A DNA stretch of 33,804 nucleotides, taken from assembly GCA_029068555.1 (NCBI GenBank), contig JAIECJ010000065.1:1-33804 (forward strand). The letters are read 5' to 3'. This DNA is from Lachnospiraceae bacterium (lineage in GTDB: Bacteria > Bacillota > Clostridia > Lachnospirales > Lachnospiraceae). Each line of letters opens with the position of its first letter. The first letter of the stretch is position 1. Under the pieces are notes generated by a model. That model did not search any database, was not told the origin of the DNA, and saw only the letters and a program-made list of their open reading frames with translations. Positions 9,012 to 17,733 of the stretch are shown one piece after another. The translations under genes and the position numbers were made by a program.

Positions 9012-10148
9012 ATGGAGTACAGAAAAATGAAAAATCTGGGGATCAGTACATCGCTGCTTGGATTTGGCTGTATGCGTTTCCCGACAAATGCGGACGGCAG
9101 TATCAATGAGGAGAAGACCTTTGCCATGATTGACAGGGCGTATCAGGCTGGAGTTACATACTTTGACACGGCATACCCTTATCATAACGGAAAGAGCGAG
9201 GAGGTAACCGGAAAAGCGCTTGCGCGCTATCCGAGGGACTCCTACTATCTGGCAACAAAGCTTCCGGTCTGGACGGTAAAGTCGATTGGTGATGTGGAGC
9301 GCATTTTTCAGGAACAGCTGCAGCGCCTTCAGAAAGAGTATGTTGATTTTTACTTGATGCATGCGCTGAACAGCGGTCGGTGGAAGGCGGTGAAAGAGAT
9401 TGACATTCTTGGGTACTGTGAGAAGCTGCGCGCGGAGGGGAAGATAAAATATATCGGTTTTTCGTTTCATGATGATTATGAAGCGTTTGAGGAGATAATT
9501 ACTGCTTATAAATGGGATTTCTGTCAGATACAGCTAAATTATATGGACAAAGACACGCAGGCAACCTTAAAGGGTGTGGCGTTAGCAGAGAAGCTTGGCA
9601 TCCCAATGGTTGTCATGGAGCCGGTGAAAGGTGGTTCCCTTGCTAAACTTCCTGCGGAGGGCATTGACGATCTGCTCAAGGCAGCGCGCCCAGAGAAATC
9701 GACATCTTCATGGGCGATGCGTTATGCCGGAAGTTTTGACAACGTGAAGGTTGTCCTGAGCGGTATGACAACAATGGAGCAGGTGGAGGACAATCTCTCA
9801 ACTTTTAACAGCTTTGAGCCATTGAGCAGTGCGGAACAGGATATAATCGCACAGGTGGCGGACAGACTGCGCAGCAGGGTGCAGAATGGCTGTACAGGAT
9901 GCCAGTACTGTATGCCGTGCCCGGCAGGTGTAGATATACCGCAGTGTTTCCGCATCTGGAACCAGTATCATATTTATGAGAATGTCGATGAGGCAAGGTG
10001 GAACTGGACAAAGGCAATGGAGGATGCGAAAAAGGCAAAGAACTGTGTCAAGTGCGGAAAGTGCGAACAGGTATGTCCGCAGCATATTGCCATCAGGGAG
10101 GATTTGGAGCGTCTGCAAAAGGAGCTGGATGACATAACAAGGCAGTAA
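9012..10148 (+). CDS. Aldo/keto reductase with C-terminal 4Fe-4S ferredoxin domain
   Basis: The N-terminal ~280 residues form an aldo/keto reductase TIM barrel. FDTAYPYHNGKSEE supplies catalytic Asp and Tyr, LATKLPVW the Lys, and YLMHALN the His. The C-terminal ~100 residues hold two cysteine clusters, CTGCQYCMPCP and CVKCGKCEQVCP, expected to bind iron-sulfur clusters. This fusion is common in strict anaerobes and may link the barrel to ferredoxin or flavin electron carriers; the substrate cannot be predicted. A perfect AAAGGAGG site precedes ATG 9012. It stands alone, 85 nt after mfd, with a hairpin downstream. Confidence 0.94.
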   Translation: MEYRKMKNLGISTSLLGFGCMRFPTNADGSINEEKTFAMIDRAYQAGVTYFDTAYPYHNGKSEEVTGKALARYPRDSYYLATKLPVWTVKSIGDVERIFQEQLQRLQKEYVDFYLMHALNSGRWKAVKEIDILGYCEKLRAEGKIKYIGFSFHDDYEAFEEIITAYKWDFCQIQLNYMDKDTQATLKGVALAEKLGIPMVVMEPVKGGSLAKLPAEGIDDLLKAARPEKSTSSWAMRYAGSFDNVKVVLSGMTTMEQVEDNLSTFNSFEPLSSAEQDIIAQVADRLRSRVQNGCTGCQYCMPCPAGVDIPQCFRIWNQYHIYENVDEARWNWTKAMEDAKKAKNCVKCGKCEQVCPQHIAIREDLERLQKELDDITRQ

Positions 10149-10225
10149 ATAACAGAAGAAAAAACTGAAGTTATGTAAATTATAGCGGCAATTTTTGAAA
10201 GATTCAGAAAGTTTGTCAGTATATC

Positions 10226-10273
10226 AACAGAGGGGGAAATATGTGTAATGTGACAATTTTCTCCTCTGTTTTA
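10226..10273 (+). terminator. Probable terminator after the aldo/keto reductase
   Basis: AACAGAGGGGGAAAT (10226-10240) pairs with ATTTTCTCCTCTGTT (10256-10270) over 15 positions, two of them G-U, around a 15-nt loop. A short TTTTA follows. The rest of 10149-10424 is AT-rich, with a -10-like TATAAT at 10359-10364 that may serve the next gene; no other feature was seen. Confidence 0.6.
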
Positions 10274-10424
10274 TGCCTGTTTTTCTGGGATGACAAGACA
10301 CATTTCACAAAATTAGAGGAAAATAAAACAAATTGTAGAAATTATTTAAATAATATATTATAATAAACCTGAACAGATTAACATAACTGGTTAACGTTCA
10401 GAGTGTGAAAGGGTGGATGTTGCG

Positions 10425-11057
10425 ATGAGCGAGGGAAGATATAATATTCCAAAGCAGTACAAAGTCGATAAGGGAATGCCGTTGGATGCGTTGTTCCAGA
10501 AAATTGACAATCTAAAGTGTCGTCGTGTCTTTGAGGCTGGAGTTGAGAGCGTTGAGTGGAGCTATCATCTGGTGGACAAAAAAGGTATACGGGATATGAT
10601 GGAACTTGTCAGAGAACGCGGATTGTCGATATTTGAAGTAAATCTCAAACAGAAAATTTCACCGGATTTGCTTACGGATGTGTTTGCTGGCTTGCTGCAA
10701 AGACCGATGGTGATGGTTTATCTGTGCGGCGGCGAGTTGTCTATGGGAACATTTTTTCCTACAGGAAAAGGGGCTGTGGGCAGAATGTGTTCGACAGATT
10801 TTTATCCGTATGATGCAGACCGGATGATTGAGCTGCTGGATTACGAGACGGATTATGACAAAAGTATCGACCAGATTCACAAGAGGATTTATGCCACACT
10901 TCGACAGCAGAAGCGTGTCATTATGATTGAGAAGGCATTTGAGAGACTGAACAAGGAAAATGAGAGGGAGTCGTTGGCCTTTGAGTTCAGTCTGGAAAAC
11001 CTTGAGCGCATCAGGGCAGATGCAGATTTTGTACAGTCACAGCTCAAGGTGGTATGA
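10425..11057 (+). CDS. Hypothetical protein, DUF4391-like, partner of the BrxD-like ATPase
   Basis: This 210-residue soluble protein has no signal peptide or membrane segment. ATG 10425 has AAAGGGTGG 8 nt upstream; a GTG at 10413 lies within that site. The order is a short proline-containing lead (NIPKQYKVDKGMPL), a segment ending VEWSYHL, a beta-rich part (LSIFEVNLKQKI, MVMVYLCGGELSMGTFFP), then a charged helical C-terminus that may be coiled coil. This layout reminds me of DUF4391 proteins found near defence genes, but the likeness is weak. The ATPase gene follows after 55 nt and is probably in the same operon. Function unknown. Confidence 0.75.
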   Translation: MSEGRYNIPKQYKVDKGMPLDALFQKIDNLKCRRVFEAGVESVEWSYHLVDKKGIRDMMELVRERGLSIFEVNLKQKISPDLLTDVFAGLLQRPMVMVYLCGGELSMGTFFPTGKGAVGRMCSTDFYPYDADRMIELLDYETDYDKSIDQIHKRIYATLRQQKRVIMIEKAFERLNKENERESLAFEFSLENLERIRADADFVQSQLKVV

Positions 11058-11112
11058 AATGAGAACTTCATGAAAGCGGTGTAATTAGTTATTGGCAGCA
11101 GGGAGGATTTGC

Positions 11113-12381
11113 ATGGACAACGGAATATCAAAGGCGACTGCAGCCACAGTGTTAAATTCCTTAAAGAGCGGGGTCGTTCCCAGGGTAGGGCTTGAATACA
11201 TTACAGTGGGGAGAAAGAGTGAGATTCAGGCACTTTTGCAGGACGTATCCATTATAGAGCAGGGAGGGGCAGCATTCCGTTTCATAGAAGGTAAATACGG
11301 AAGCGGCAAGACTTTTCTCATGCATGCGCTCAGAAATCATGTGATGGAAAAAAACTTTGTGGTAACGGATGTGGAGCTCTCTGTGGACAAACGCTTTGTC
11401 GGAAATAAGGGGCAGGGACTTGCGACATACAGGGAACTGATTCGGAATATGGCGACACATGCAAGTCCTGATAACGGAGCGCTGCAGCTTATTCTTGACA
11501 AGTGGATAGGCACGCTGGAAAACGAAGTGGTACAATTTGAGGGACTTGTACCAGGACATGAGGTTTTTGATGTAAGAGTGAGCCAGAAGATATACAAGAT
11601 TACGTCTTCGATGGAGGAGCGGGTAAATGGTTTTGACTTCGGTAAAGTGCTGGCATCCTATTATAAGGGGCACCGTAAAGGTGATGTGGATCAGCAAAAA
11701 AAAGCGCTGCGATGGCTCTGTGGGGAGTACAGGACCAGAACGGAAGCAAAGACAGATTTAGGGGTGAATCTGATTATTACCGATGATAACTGGTATGATT
11801 TTATCAAACTGTTCGCTGATTTTGTGGTGAAAGCAGGATATGCGGGACTGTATGTGTGCATGGATGAGCTTGCGTCGCTGTACGAGATTCCAAGCCGGGT
11901 GGGTAGGGAATACAACTACAATAAGCTTCTGTCGATTTATAATGATGCACTGCAGGGGAAGGCGTCCCATCTTGGCATCATCATCAGCGTGACCAAGGAA
12001 GCGATGGAGGATCCTGTGCGTGGGGTGTACAGTTTTGCACCGTTGAAGTCACGCCTGATAGAAACCAGCATTGAGCAGGAGGGTGTCATTAAAATGAGGG
12101 ATATGGCATCCCCAGTGATAAGATTGTCTGCACTAAATCCGGGCGAAATGTATGTTCTGCTTGAAAAGCTTGCAGCCATACATGGAAAGCTATACGAGTA
12201 TACACCGGGACTTGAGCACGATGACTACATCTATTTCCTAAAACAGCAGTACGGTAAGTCTCTGGATGGGGAGGAGACAACCGTGAGGGAGATGATACGC
12301 AACTATATCACGCTGCTGAATCTGATACAGCAGAATCAAGAAGTGCCGAAAGACGAGATTCTGCATGCCAGACAGGCATAG
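11113..12381 (+). CDS. BREX BrxC/BrxD-like P-loop ATPase
   Basis: The 422-residue protein carries Walker A at IEGKYGSGKTFLMHAL (residues ~55-70) and a Walker B-like strand LYVCMDELASLYEIPSR (~250-266). LGIIISVTKEAMEDP and LKSRLIETS follow, the latter resembling a sensor or arginine-finger region. The pattern and size match the BREX ATP-binding family (PF10923, formerly DUF2791), especially the short BrxD type. ATG 11113 follows GGGAGG by 6 nt. No methyltransferase, phosphatase (PglZ), helicase or Lon gene is nearby, so a complete BREX system is not present here. The family assignment is by eye; the role is unknown. Confidence 0.8.
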   Translation: MDNGISKATAATVLNSLKSGVVPRVGLEYITVGRKSEIQALLQDVSIIEQGGAAFRFIEGKYGSGKTFLMHALRNHVMEKNFVVTDVELSVDKRFVGNKGQGLATYRELIRNMATHASPDNGALQLILDKWIGTLENEVVQFEGLVPGHEVFDVRVSQKIYKITSSMEERVNGFDFGKVLASYYKGHRKGDVDQQKKALRWLCGEYRTRTEAKTDLGVNLIITDDNWYDFIKLFADFVVKAGYAGLYVCMDELASLYEIPSRVGREYNYNKLLSIYNDALQGKASHLGIIISVTKEAMEDPVRGVYSFAPLKSRLIETSIEQEGVIKMRDMASPVIRLSALNPGEMYVLLEKLAAIHGKLYEYTPGLEHDDYIYFLKQQYGKSLDGEETTVREMIRNYITLLNLIQQNQEVPKDEILHARQA

Positions 12382-12509
12382 TAGTGTGCAGCGGGCAGGA
12401 CAGGGACTGTCCGTAGTGAATAAGGAACGGTAAACAAATAATATTGTAATAATGTTAAGTTATTTCTTTACGGTTTCTGATATAAGGGTTGTAAGATACG
12501 AGGTTAAAT

Positions 12510-13151
12510 ATGGTTAAGGCAGTAATATTTGACATGGATGGAGTACTTATTGATACGGAAAAACATTACAATGCAGCATGGTGTGAGGCAGCGCGCATGG
12601 CAGGTTTTGACTTTAAAAGAGAACATGCACTGATGCTTCGCAGCTGTGACGCACAGCTTGCAGCCAGAATGATGAAGGACATTTTTGGCGAGCGCTTTGA
12701 TTACTTTGCCATACGTGAAGTCCGGAGGGGACTTGTGGCGGATCGGCTTGAAAAATACGGATTGGAGAAAAAGCCCGGTATTGATGAGATACTGGCTTTT
12801 TTACATGAAAAAGGCATTAAGACAGCAGTTGCCACGGCGACACCGATCACACTCACCTTACAGCATCTTGAGAAGATCGGGGTCCGGAAGCAGTTTGACA
12901 AGATCGTGAGTGCAAAGCAGGTGGATCAGGGTAAGCCTGCGCCGGATGTCTATCTTTATGCATGTGCGCAGATTGGCGAGGAGCCGTCGGACTGCATTGC
13001 GGTGGAGGATTCGCCAAACGGCATCAAATCAGCGTATGCAGCGGGCTGTAAGCCAGTGATGGTTCCGGATCTGACACAGCCGGACGAGGAGATCGCCCCC
13101 CTGTTGTATGCAGTGGCGGATTCCCTTTTGGATATTAAGAAGATAATTTAA
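12510..13151 (+). CDS. HAD-family phosphatase, beta-phosphoglucomutase-like
   Basis: This 213-residue subfamily IA HAD hydrolase has motif I FDMDGVLIDTE (nucleophile and general-acid Asp), motif II TAVATATP (Thr), the Lys of GKPAPDVYLYA (motif III), and motif IV AVEDSPNGIKSA with its acidic pair. An alpha-helical cap lies between motifs I and II. Candidate substrates are small sugar phosphates or beta-glucose-1-phosphate, but nearby genes do not settle it. The GAGG site lies about 8 nt before ATG 12510. A terminator follows, so it looks monocistronic. Confidence 0.92.
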   Translation: MVKAVIFDMDGVLIDTEKHYNAAWCEAARMAGFDFKREHALMLRSCDAQLAARMMKDIFGERFDYFAIREVRRGLVADRLEKYGLEKKPGIDEILAFLHEKGIKTAVATATPITLTLQHLEKIGVRKQFDKIVSAKQVDQGKPAPDVYLYACAQIGEEPSDCIAVEDSPNGIKSAYAAGCKPVMVPDLTQPDEEIAPLLYAVADSLLDIKKII

Positions 13152-13165
13152 TTTTATGTTAATGG

Positions 13166-13210
13166 AAAAGTGTGATTTTAAATGTCCTATAGTAAAAATT
13201 GCACTTTTTT
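13166..13210 (+). terminator. Terminator after the HAD gene
   Basis: AAAAGTGTGATTTT (13166-13179) pairs with AAAATTGCACTTTT (13195-13208) over 14 positions with two G-U wobbles, followed by further Ts. It ends the HAD transcript. Confidence 0.75.
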
Positions 13211-13231
13211 AAATACCTTTTATATGGCACA

Positions 13232-13260
13232 TTGACAGTGAAAATATAATGAATTATAAT
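13232..13260 (+). promoter_or_regulatory. Strong sigma-A-type promoter upstream of the chemoreceptor
   Basis: A perfect TTGACA (13232-13237), a 17-nt spacer and a perfect TATAAT (13255-13260). Transcription would start near 13267, about 25 nt before the MITE-1 copy, so the whole element would lie in the 5' leader of the chemoreceptor mRNA. Confidence 0.8.
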
Positions 13261-13287
13261 TGTTTTGGACATTTTGTACAATACACT

Positions 13288-13495
13288 TGATAGAGCATGT
13301 TTGAAAAATATTTTCTGCAAGATATGTGTCGCCGCTTACGGGAATTTATGCCAAATGAAGACGGGCGAGGAGAAAAGGCATAAGGGTCAATGCCTTACCG
13401 CGACTGAATTTGGTGCAGACATCACGCAAAGTGGCGAATACGATGCTTTGATGCCGTGATGCAGGTGGCAGGAATGATTTTTCAGACACGCTCTG
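13288..13495 (+). mobile_element. MITE-1 copy C, in the leader of the chemoreceptor gene
   Basis: Left end ATAGAGCATGTTTGAAAAAT and right end ATTTTTCAGACACGCTCTGA are imperfect inverted repeats matching the other MITE-1 copies. The inner part shares CCAAATGAAG, an AAAGGCATAAGGG-type hairpin, GACTGAATTTGG and ATCACGCAAAG with copies A and E. The ends have diverged from CTAG, so this copy is older than A or B. It ends 33 nt before the gene start. Confidence 0.85.
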
Positions 13496-13527
13496 ACTAT
13501 GGGCGGGTAATGAAAGGAGAACTATTT

Positions 13528-15258
13528 ATGAGAGGGAAGATGGGTCCAAGGATTATTGCGCTGCTGGTTATGCTGACAGCTATTTTTGCGGTTACTTCGA
13601 TATTGAGTATACGCGCACTTCAGAATGCAGGAGCGGCAGTGAAACGAACTGCGGGTATTTATGTGGCGCTGCAGGAAAAGAATAAGAATCTGGTTAGCGT
13701 TGTGGATGATGACAAATCGTCTGCAAACCTGATTACGATGATTCCGAGCAGGGAGGCTGCCGAGTCAATTGCGCAGGATGTGCAGGGGCGCAAAGGGCAG
13801 ATTGCAGCAATTATTGATGAGATGCGTATATTGTGTGAACAGGAAGGGGACGGGGAACTGAACGATCTGATAAACGATTATGGCAGGGAGGCACAGGTCA
13901 TTGAGGATAAAACCATTCAGATTGGGGAGTATTTCCTTGCGGGTGATATGGAGAAGGCAAGTGCGGTTTCCGGCGAGATTCGTCCGCAGTCTCTCGTGCT
14001 GGCAGAGGTGGAGGGACAGTTTGACGCGCTGCTTGCTGAGCGTTCACAGGCGGCGGTTACAGAAACGATCGCTTCCATGCGCGGTTATACAGGAATCGTT
14101 CTTTTGTTTCTCATTATTTTTTTGATTCTGATGGTGATTGCAAGTCTGTTCAGCATTACGCATATTGCACTTCCTGCGACAAATGCCGGCGCCCAGCTGG
14201 ATGATATTATTTCCCGGATTCGCAATAATGAGGGGGATCTGACAAAACGAATCCATGTAAAGTCAAAGAATGAAGTCGGGCAGCTTGTTGACGGCATCAA
14301 CAACTTTATAGAGCAGCTTCAGGGCATCATGAACATCATAAAGGTGCAGTCGGAACATATGGATGTACTGACATCCAATATTGGCACGAATGTCCAGAAC
14401 TCTAACGAAAGTGCAGGGAACATATCGGCGACGATGGAACAGATGTCGGCAAGCATGGAGGAGATCGCAGCCACGATTGGTCAGATTGCAGAGGGAAGCG
14501 ATACAGTGCTTCAGGAAGTACAGAATATGAACAGCAGTGTGGATAACGGAGTGGAACTGGTACAGAAGATTAAGAACCGCGCTGGGAGAATGCACCAGAA
14601 TACAATTGCCGGAAAGGACAGAACAAGCAGCAAAATTATTGAGATACGGGAGATGCTTAACGAGGCGCTCGAGGAAAGCAGAAGCGTGGAAAAGATTAAG
14701 CAGCTGACAGGGGAGATTCTTGATATTACTAGCCAGACAAACCTGCTTTCTTTAAATGCATCTATTGAGGCGGCAAGAGCCGGTGAGGCAGGGAGGGGCT
14801 TTGCAGTCGTTGCGGACGAGATCAGGGCGCTTGCCGACAGCAGTGCAAACACGGCAAATAATATCCAGAATATCAGTAATCTGGTGATCAGTGCAGTGGA
14901 AAAGCTTGCGGGCAATGCAGAGACCATGCTTCAGTTCGTGGACGAGAAAGTATTGCAGGATTATGATGAGTTTGTGGTGGTTGTAGAAAAATATGAGCGC
15001 GATGCAGACAGCATAAATAACCTGATAGAGAATTTTTCTAAAAATACAGGGGAGATCCATGAGACAATCAGCGCAATGACAACTGGGCTGAATGACATTT
15101 CTGTTGCGGTTGACGAAAGCGCAAAGGGTGTGACTAACGTTGCGGAGAGTGCTGTGAGCCTGGTGGCGTCAATGTCGCAGATTCATCAGCAGACGATTAA
15201 CAATCAGGAGATCTCGGAACAGCTGAGTAATGAGGTAGGGCGGTTCAAACATGTGTAG
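13528..15258 (+). CDS. Methyl-accepting chemotaxis protein
   Basis: This 576-residue transmembrane receptor has TM1 at residues ~8-30 ([17 protein letters not shown]), a helical extracytoplasmic sensor of about 155 residues, TM2 at ~187-212, a HAMP-like linker ([18 protein letters not shown]) and a long cytoplasmic coiled coil. The kinase-interacting tip reads [20 protein letters not shown] (~400), followed by [12 protein letters not shown]; these are diagnostic. The sensor resembles a four-helix bundle, ligand unknown. ATG 13528 follows AAAGGAGA; an in-frame ATG at 13456 would start inside the MITE-1 repeat and is rejected. No other chemotaxis gene is nearby. Confidence 0.95.
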   Translation: MRGKMGPRIIALLVMLTAIFAVTSILSIRALQNAGAAVKRTAGIYVALQEKNKNLVSVVDDDKSSANLITMIPSREAAESIAQDVQGRKGQIAAIIDEMRILCEQEGDGELNDLINDYGREAQVIEDKTIQIGEYFLAGDMEKASAVSGEIRPQSLVLAEVEGQFDALLAERSQAAVTETIASMRGYTGIVLLFLIIFLILMVIASLFSITHIALPATNAGAQLDDIISRIRNNEGDLTKRIHVKSKNEVGQLVDGINNFIEQLQGIMNIIKVQSEHMDVLTSNIGTNVQNSNESAGNISATMEQMSASMEEIAATIGQIAEGSDTVLQEVQNMNSSVDNGVELVQKIKNRAGRMHQNTIAGKDRTSSKIIEIREMLNEALEESRSVEKIKQLTGEILDITSQTNLLSLNASIEAARAGEAGRGFAVVADEIRALADSSANTANNIQNISNLVISAVEKLAGNAETMLQFVDEKVLQDYDEFVVVVEKYERDADSINNLIENFSKNTGEIHETISAMTTGLNDISVAVDESAKGVTNVAESAVSLVASMSQIHQQTINNQEISEQLSNEVGRFKHV

Positions 15259-15270
15259 AATTATAAGCGC

Positions 15271-15299
15271 TTGACAGTGCTGGTGAACTGGAATATAAT
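15271..15299 (+). promoter_or_regulatory. Strong sigma-A-type promoter of mgtE
   Basis: TTGACA (15271-15276), a 17-nt spacer and TATAAT (15294-15299) are consensus. The inferred start near 15306 gives a leader of about 215 nt, long enough for a riboswitch. Confidence 0.85.
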
Positions 15300-15320
15300 A
15301 TAAAAAGTGATGAATGTAAA

Positions 15321-15515
15321 GAACACTGGAGAGGAAGTGTATAGCTCTATGGACAGTTGTGACGGTAACGGGCAGCAAAATATGGGTGAACACACGGGAA
15401 ACAGTGTTCTTTTTATGTCTAAAATTGCAGTGTGAAAAATGACGGCAGATTGTTCTTGGCATAAAAAGATGATTCGCCCAAATGGTTTTGGAAACAATAA
15501 AGAATAGAAGGGCGA
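15321..15515 (+). promoter_or_regulatory. Structured mgtE leader, candidate riboswitch of unassigned class
   Basis: GAACACTG (15321-15328) pairs perfectly with CAGTGTTC (15402-15409), enclosing 73 nt rich in short purine motifs (GGACAG, ACGGTAACGGGCAGC, TATGGGTGAACA). TTTTT follows, so the closing stem could double as a terminator. Farther down, TCGCCC (15474-15479) can pair with GGGCGA (15510-15515), which covers the mgtE ribosome site. An 8-bp closing stem plus a sequestered ribosome site suggests ligand-controlled expression. Mg2+ transport genes often carry M-box leaders, but I do not see the M-box core GGTGAGGCTCC. Confidence 0.5.
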
Positions 15516-15522
15516 TGTTAAT

Positions 15523-16917
15523 TTGGAAAATGAAATTTTAAACGAACCAAACTATATTGAGGAACTGGTAGCATTAATCAAGGACGAGGATAACAGAGAT
15601 AAACTCGCGCAGGAGCTGACAAATTACCATGACAATGATATCTCAAATGCACTTGACAAGCTGGATGAGAATGAGAGAAAGGTGCTCTATCATATTCTCG
15701 ATGATGAGAGAATATCGGAGATATTTGCCTATCTGGAGGATCCGGGCAAATATCTTGGAGAGCTTGAGCTCGAGCGGGCTGCCGATATTATTGAGAACAT
15801 GGATGCTGATGATGCGGTGGATGTTCTTGAGGAAGTCGATGAGGAGACCAGGAAACAGTTAATTGAGCTGATTGACGAAGAGTCAATAGAGGACATCAAG
15901 CTGATTTGTTCCTATGAGGAAGATGAAATCGGCAGTAGGATGACTACGAATTTTATCGAGATTGGCAGAAGCCTGACAATCAAGCAGGCGATGCGCTCCC
16001 TGATTGCGCAGGCGGAGGAGAATGATAATATTACCACGCTTTTTGTGGAGGACGACGACGGAACGTTTTACGGAGCGATCGACCTGAAGGATTTGATTGT
16101 CGCGAGAAACTATATGGATTTGGAGTCGCTGATAACGCATTCATTCCCGTATGTGAGAGACCATGAAACAATATCGGACTGTATTGAGCGCTTAAAAGAT
16201 TACGCGGAGGATTCTATTCCTGTATTAAATGAAAAGAATGAGCTGATTGGTGTCATCACTTCGCAGGATATTGTCGAAGCTGTGGATGACGAGATGGGTG
16301 ACGACTACGCAAAGCTTGCCGGCATGACAGAGGAAGCGGAGTTCGAGGAATCGCTGGGTGAGAGTATCAAAAAGCGCCTGCCATGGCTGATAGTTCTTCT
16401 GGGACTAAGTATGTGCGTGTCCACTGTGACAAGCTTGTTCGAGGGTGTCATCGCGCAGCTTGCCATCATTGTCAGTTTCCAGTCTGTGATTCTTGGCATG
16501 TCGGGTAATGTCGGGACACAGTCGCTTGCCGTTACGATTCGTCTTCTTATGGATGAAAATCTTGAGACGAAGCAAAAGATTGGGATGGTTTTTAAGGAGA
16601 TGCGCATCGGATTTTCAAATGGTCTGATACTGGGAATCCTGTCATTTGGTTTTATAGGCGCGTACCTGTGCCTATTCAAGGCGAAGACACCGCAGTATGC
16701 GTTTGCAATATCGCTTTGTGCCGGAATCGCGCTTTTAATGGCGATGACCATATCAAGCATTGTAGGAACGTCTGTACCTATGTTTTTTAAAAGAATCCAT
16801 GTCGATCCGGCAGTTGCGTCCGGGCCGTTGATTACGACGGTGAATGACCTGATTGGAGTGGTGACATATTACGGTGTCGCATGGCTTCTTCTCATTAATT
16901 TTCTGCATATGGGTTAA
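15523..16917 (+). CDS. mgtE: Magnesium transporter/channel MgtE
   Basis: The 464-residue protein has an acidic N-terminal superhelical domain (~1-130), two CBS domains (~135-255, including SIPVLNEKNELIGVITSQDI), a linker helix and a five-helix membrane domain from ~285. The pore region carries GMSGNVGTQSLAVTIRLL, and TM5 the segment PLITTVNDLIGVVTYYG with the conserved Asn-Asp. The cytoplasmic part closes the pore when Mg2+ is plentiful in studied homologues. Translation starts at TTG 15523, preceded by AGAAGGGCG; the nearby ATG at 15515 is out of frame. The weak start and the structured leader point to tight translational control. Confidence 0.96.
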   Translation: MENEILNEPNYIEELVALIKDEDNRDKLAQELTNYHDNDISNALDKLDENERKVLYHILDDERISEIFAYLEDPGKYLGELELERAADIIENMDADDAVDVLEEVDEETRKQLIELIDEESIEDIKLICSYEEDEIGSRMTTNFIEIGRSLTIKQAMRSLIAQAEENDNITTLFVEDDDGTFYGAIDLKDLIVARNYMDLESLITHSFPYVRDHETISDCIERLKDYAEDSIPVLNEKNELIGVITSQDIVEAVDDEMGDDYAKLAGMTEEAEFEESLGESIKKRLPWLIVLLGLSMCVSTVTSLFEGVIAQLAIIVSFQSVILGMSGNVGTQSLAVTIRLLMDENLETKQKIGMVFKEMRIGFSNGLILGILSFGFIGAYLCLFKAKTPQYAFAISLCAGIALLMAMTISSIVGTSVPMFFKRIHVDPAVASGPLITTVNDLIGVVTYYGVAWLLLINFLHMG

Positions 16918-17031
16918 CGCAATATATCATAAAGCCTTTTAATGAATAAAAATCCAGTATATACAAATACTAGCAATACAGTCTGATGAATATCATGAAC
17001 TTAATAATTACTGGGAATGGAGGAAATATCG

Positions 17032-17580
17032 GTGAAGGCTACGGGAATAGTGCGTAGGATTGACGATTTGGGACGCGTTGTCATACCTAAGGAGATAAGA
17101 AGGACTTTGAGGATCAGGGAGTCCGATCCGCTTGAAATTTTTACGGATCATGAGGGTGCGATTATCCTTAAAAAATACTCGCCAATCGGCGAGCTTGGAA
17201 ATTTTGCAAAGCAGTATGCGGAAAGTCTTTCGCAGGTGTCAGGACATCTGGCGCTGATCGCAGACAGGGATCAGATTATAGCGGCGGCAGGCGGCGGCAG
17301 CAAGCAGGTGCTTGGAAAGTCTGTAAGCAAGGCGTTTGAAGAAAAAATGAACTCGCGGGAGACAGTTTGTACTTCGCGCAGCGATAAAAACTATGTGTCT
17401 GTTACAGAGGATGAGGCAGAAGAATACCAGCATGAGGTAATTATACCGATTATCACGCAGGGAGATGTGATTGGAGCGGTCGTGCTTCTGTCAGCCAGCG
17501 CGGGCGACGAGATGAATGAAGTTGAGATGAAGCTTGCACAGTCCGCGGCCGGATTTCTCGGGAAACAGATGGAACAGTAA
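17032..17580 (+). CDS. spoVT: Stage V sporulation regulator SpoVT
   Basis: SpoVT is an AbrB-like regulator of forespore genes under sigma-G. The N-terminus VKATGIVRRIDDLGRVVIPK is the swapped-hairpin AbrB DNA-binding domain and matches Bacillus SpoVT almost exactly. The C-terminal GAF-like domain (residues ~55-180) ends FLGKQMEQ, as in Bacillus. I chose GTG 17032 because GGAGG lies 8 nt upstream and the family begins MKATG; the in-frame ATG at 17017 would overlap that ribosome site. Length 182 residues. A very strong hairpin follows. Confidence 0.96.
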   Translation: MKATGIVRRIDDLGRVVIPKEIRRTLRIRESDPLEIFTDHEGAIILKKYSPIGELGNFAKQYAESLSQVSGHLALIADRDQIIAAAGGGSKQVLGKSVSKAFEEKMNSRETVCTSRSDKNYVSVTEDEAEEYQHEVIIPIITQGDVIGAVVLLSASAGDEMNEVEMKLAQSAAGFLGKQMEQ

Positions 17581-17593
17581 AGCAGACAGAATG

Positions 17594-17641
17594 TGTTACA
17601 CAAAAAATCGAGCGGTAGTACGCTCGATTTTTTGTGTAACA
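17594..17641. terminator. Strong bidirectional terminator between spoVT and trhA
   Basis: A 21-bp perfect stem (17594-17614 with 17621-17641), loop GTAGTA. Its right arm contains T6 within CGCTCGATTTTTTGTG, and the left arm A6, so it can stop transcription from either side. It separates spoVT from the converging minus-strand gene. Confidence 0.9.
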
Positions 17642-17733
17642 TGGGCACCGAGAGGAAAATATCAGCCTGGAAGGGATAATACTTCCTGCCGGGGGATAAA
17701 TATCAGGCGGAAGAAAAACATGCCTGACATGTC

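Noticed and set aside
11113-12381. Complete BREX locus
   Set aside because: Only an ATPase of that type is present; all other hallmark genes are absent from both flanks.
12398-12412. GGACAG-GGA-CTGTCC hairpin after the BrxD-like gene
   Set aside because: Too short, no T-run; not called as a terminator.
13265-13459. 64-codon frame across MITE-1 copy C
   Set aside because: It arises from the repeat itself, is not preserved in other copies, and has no ribosome site.
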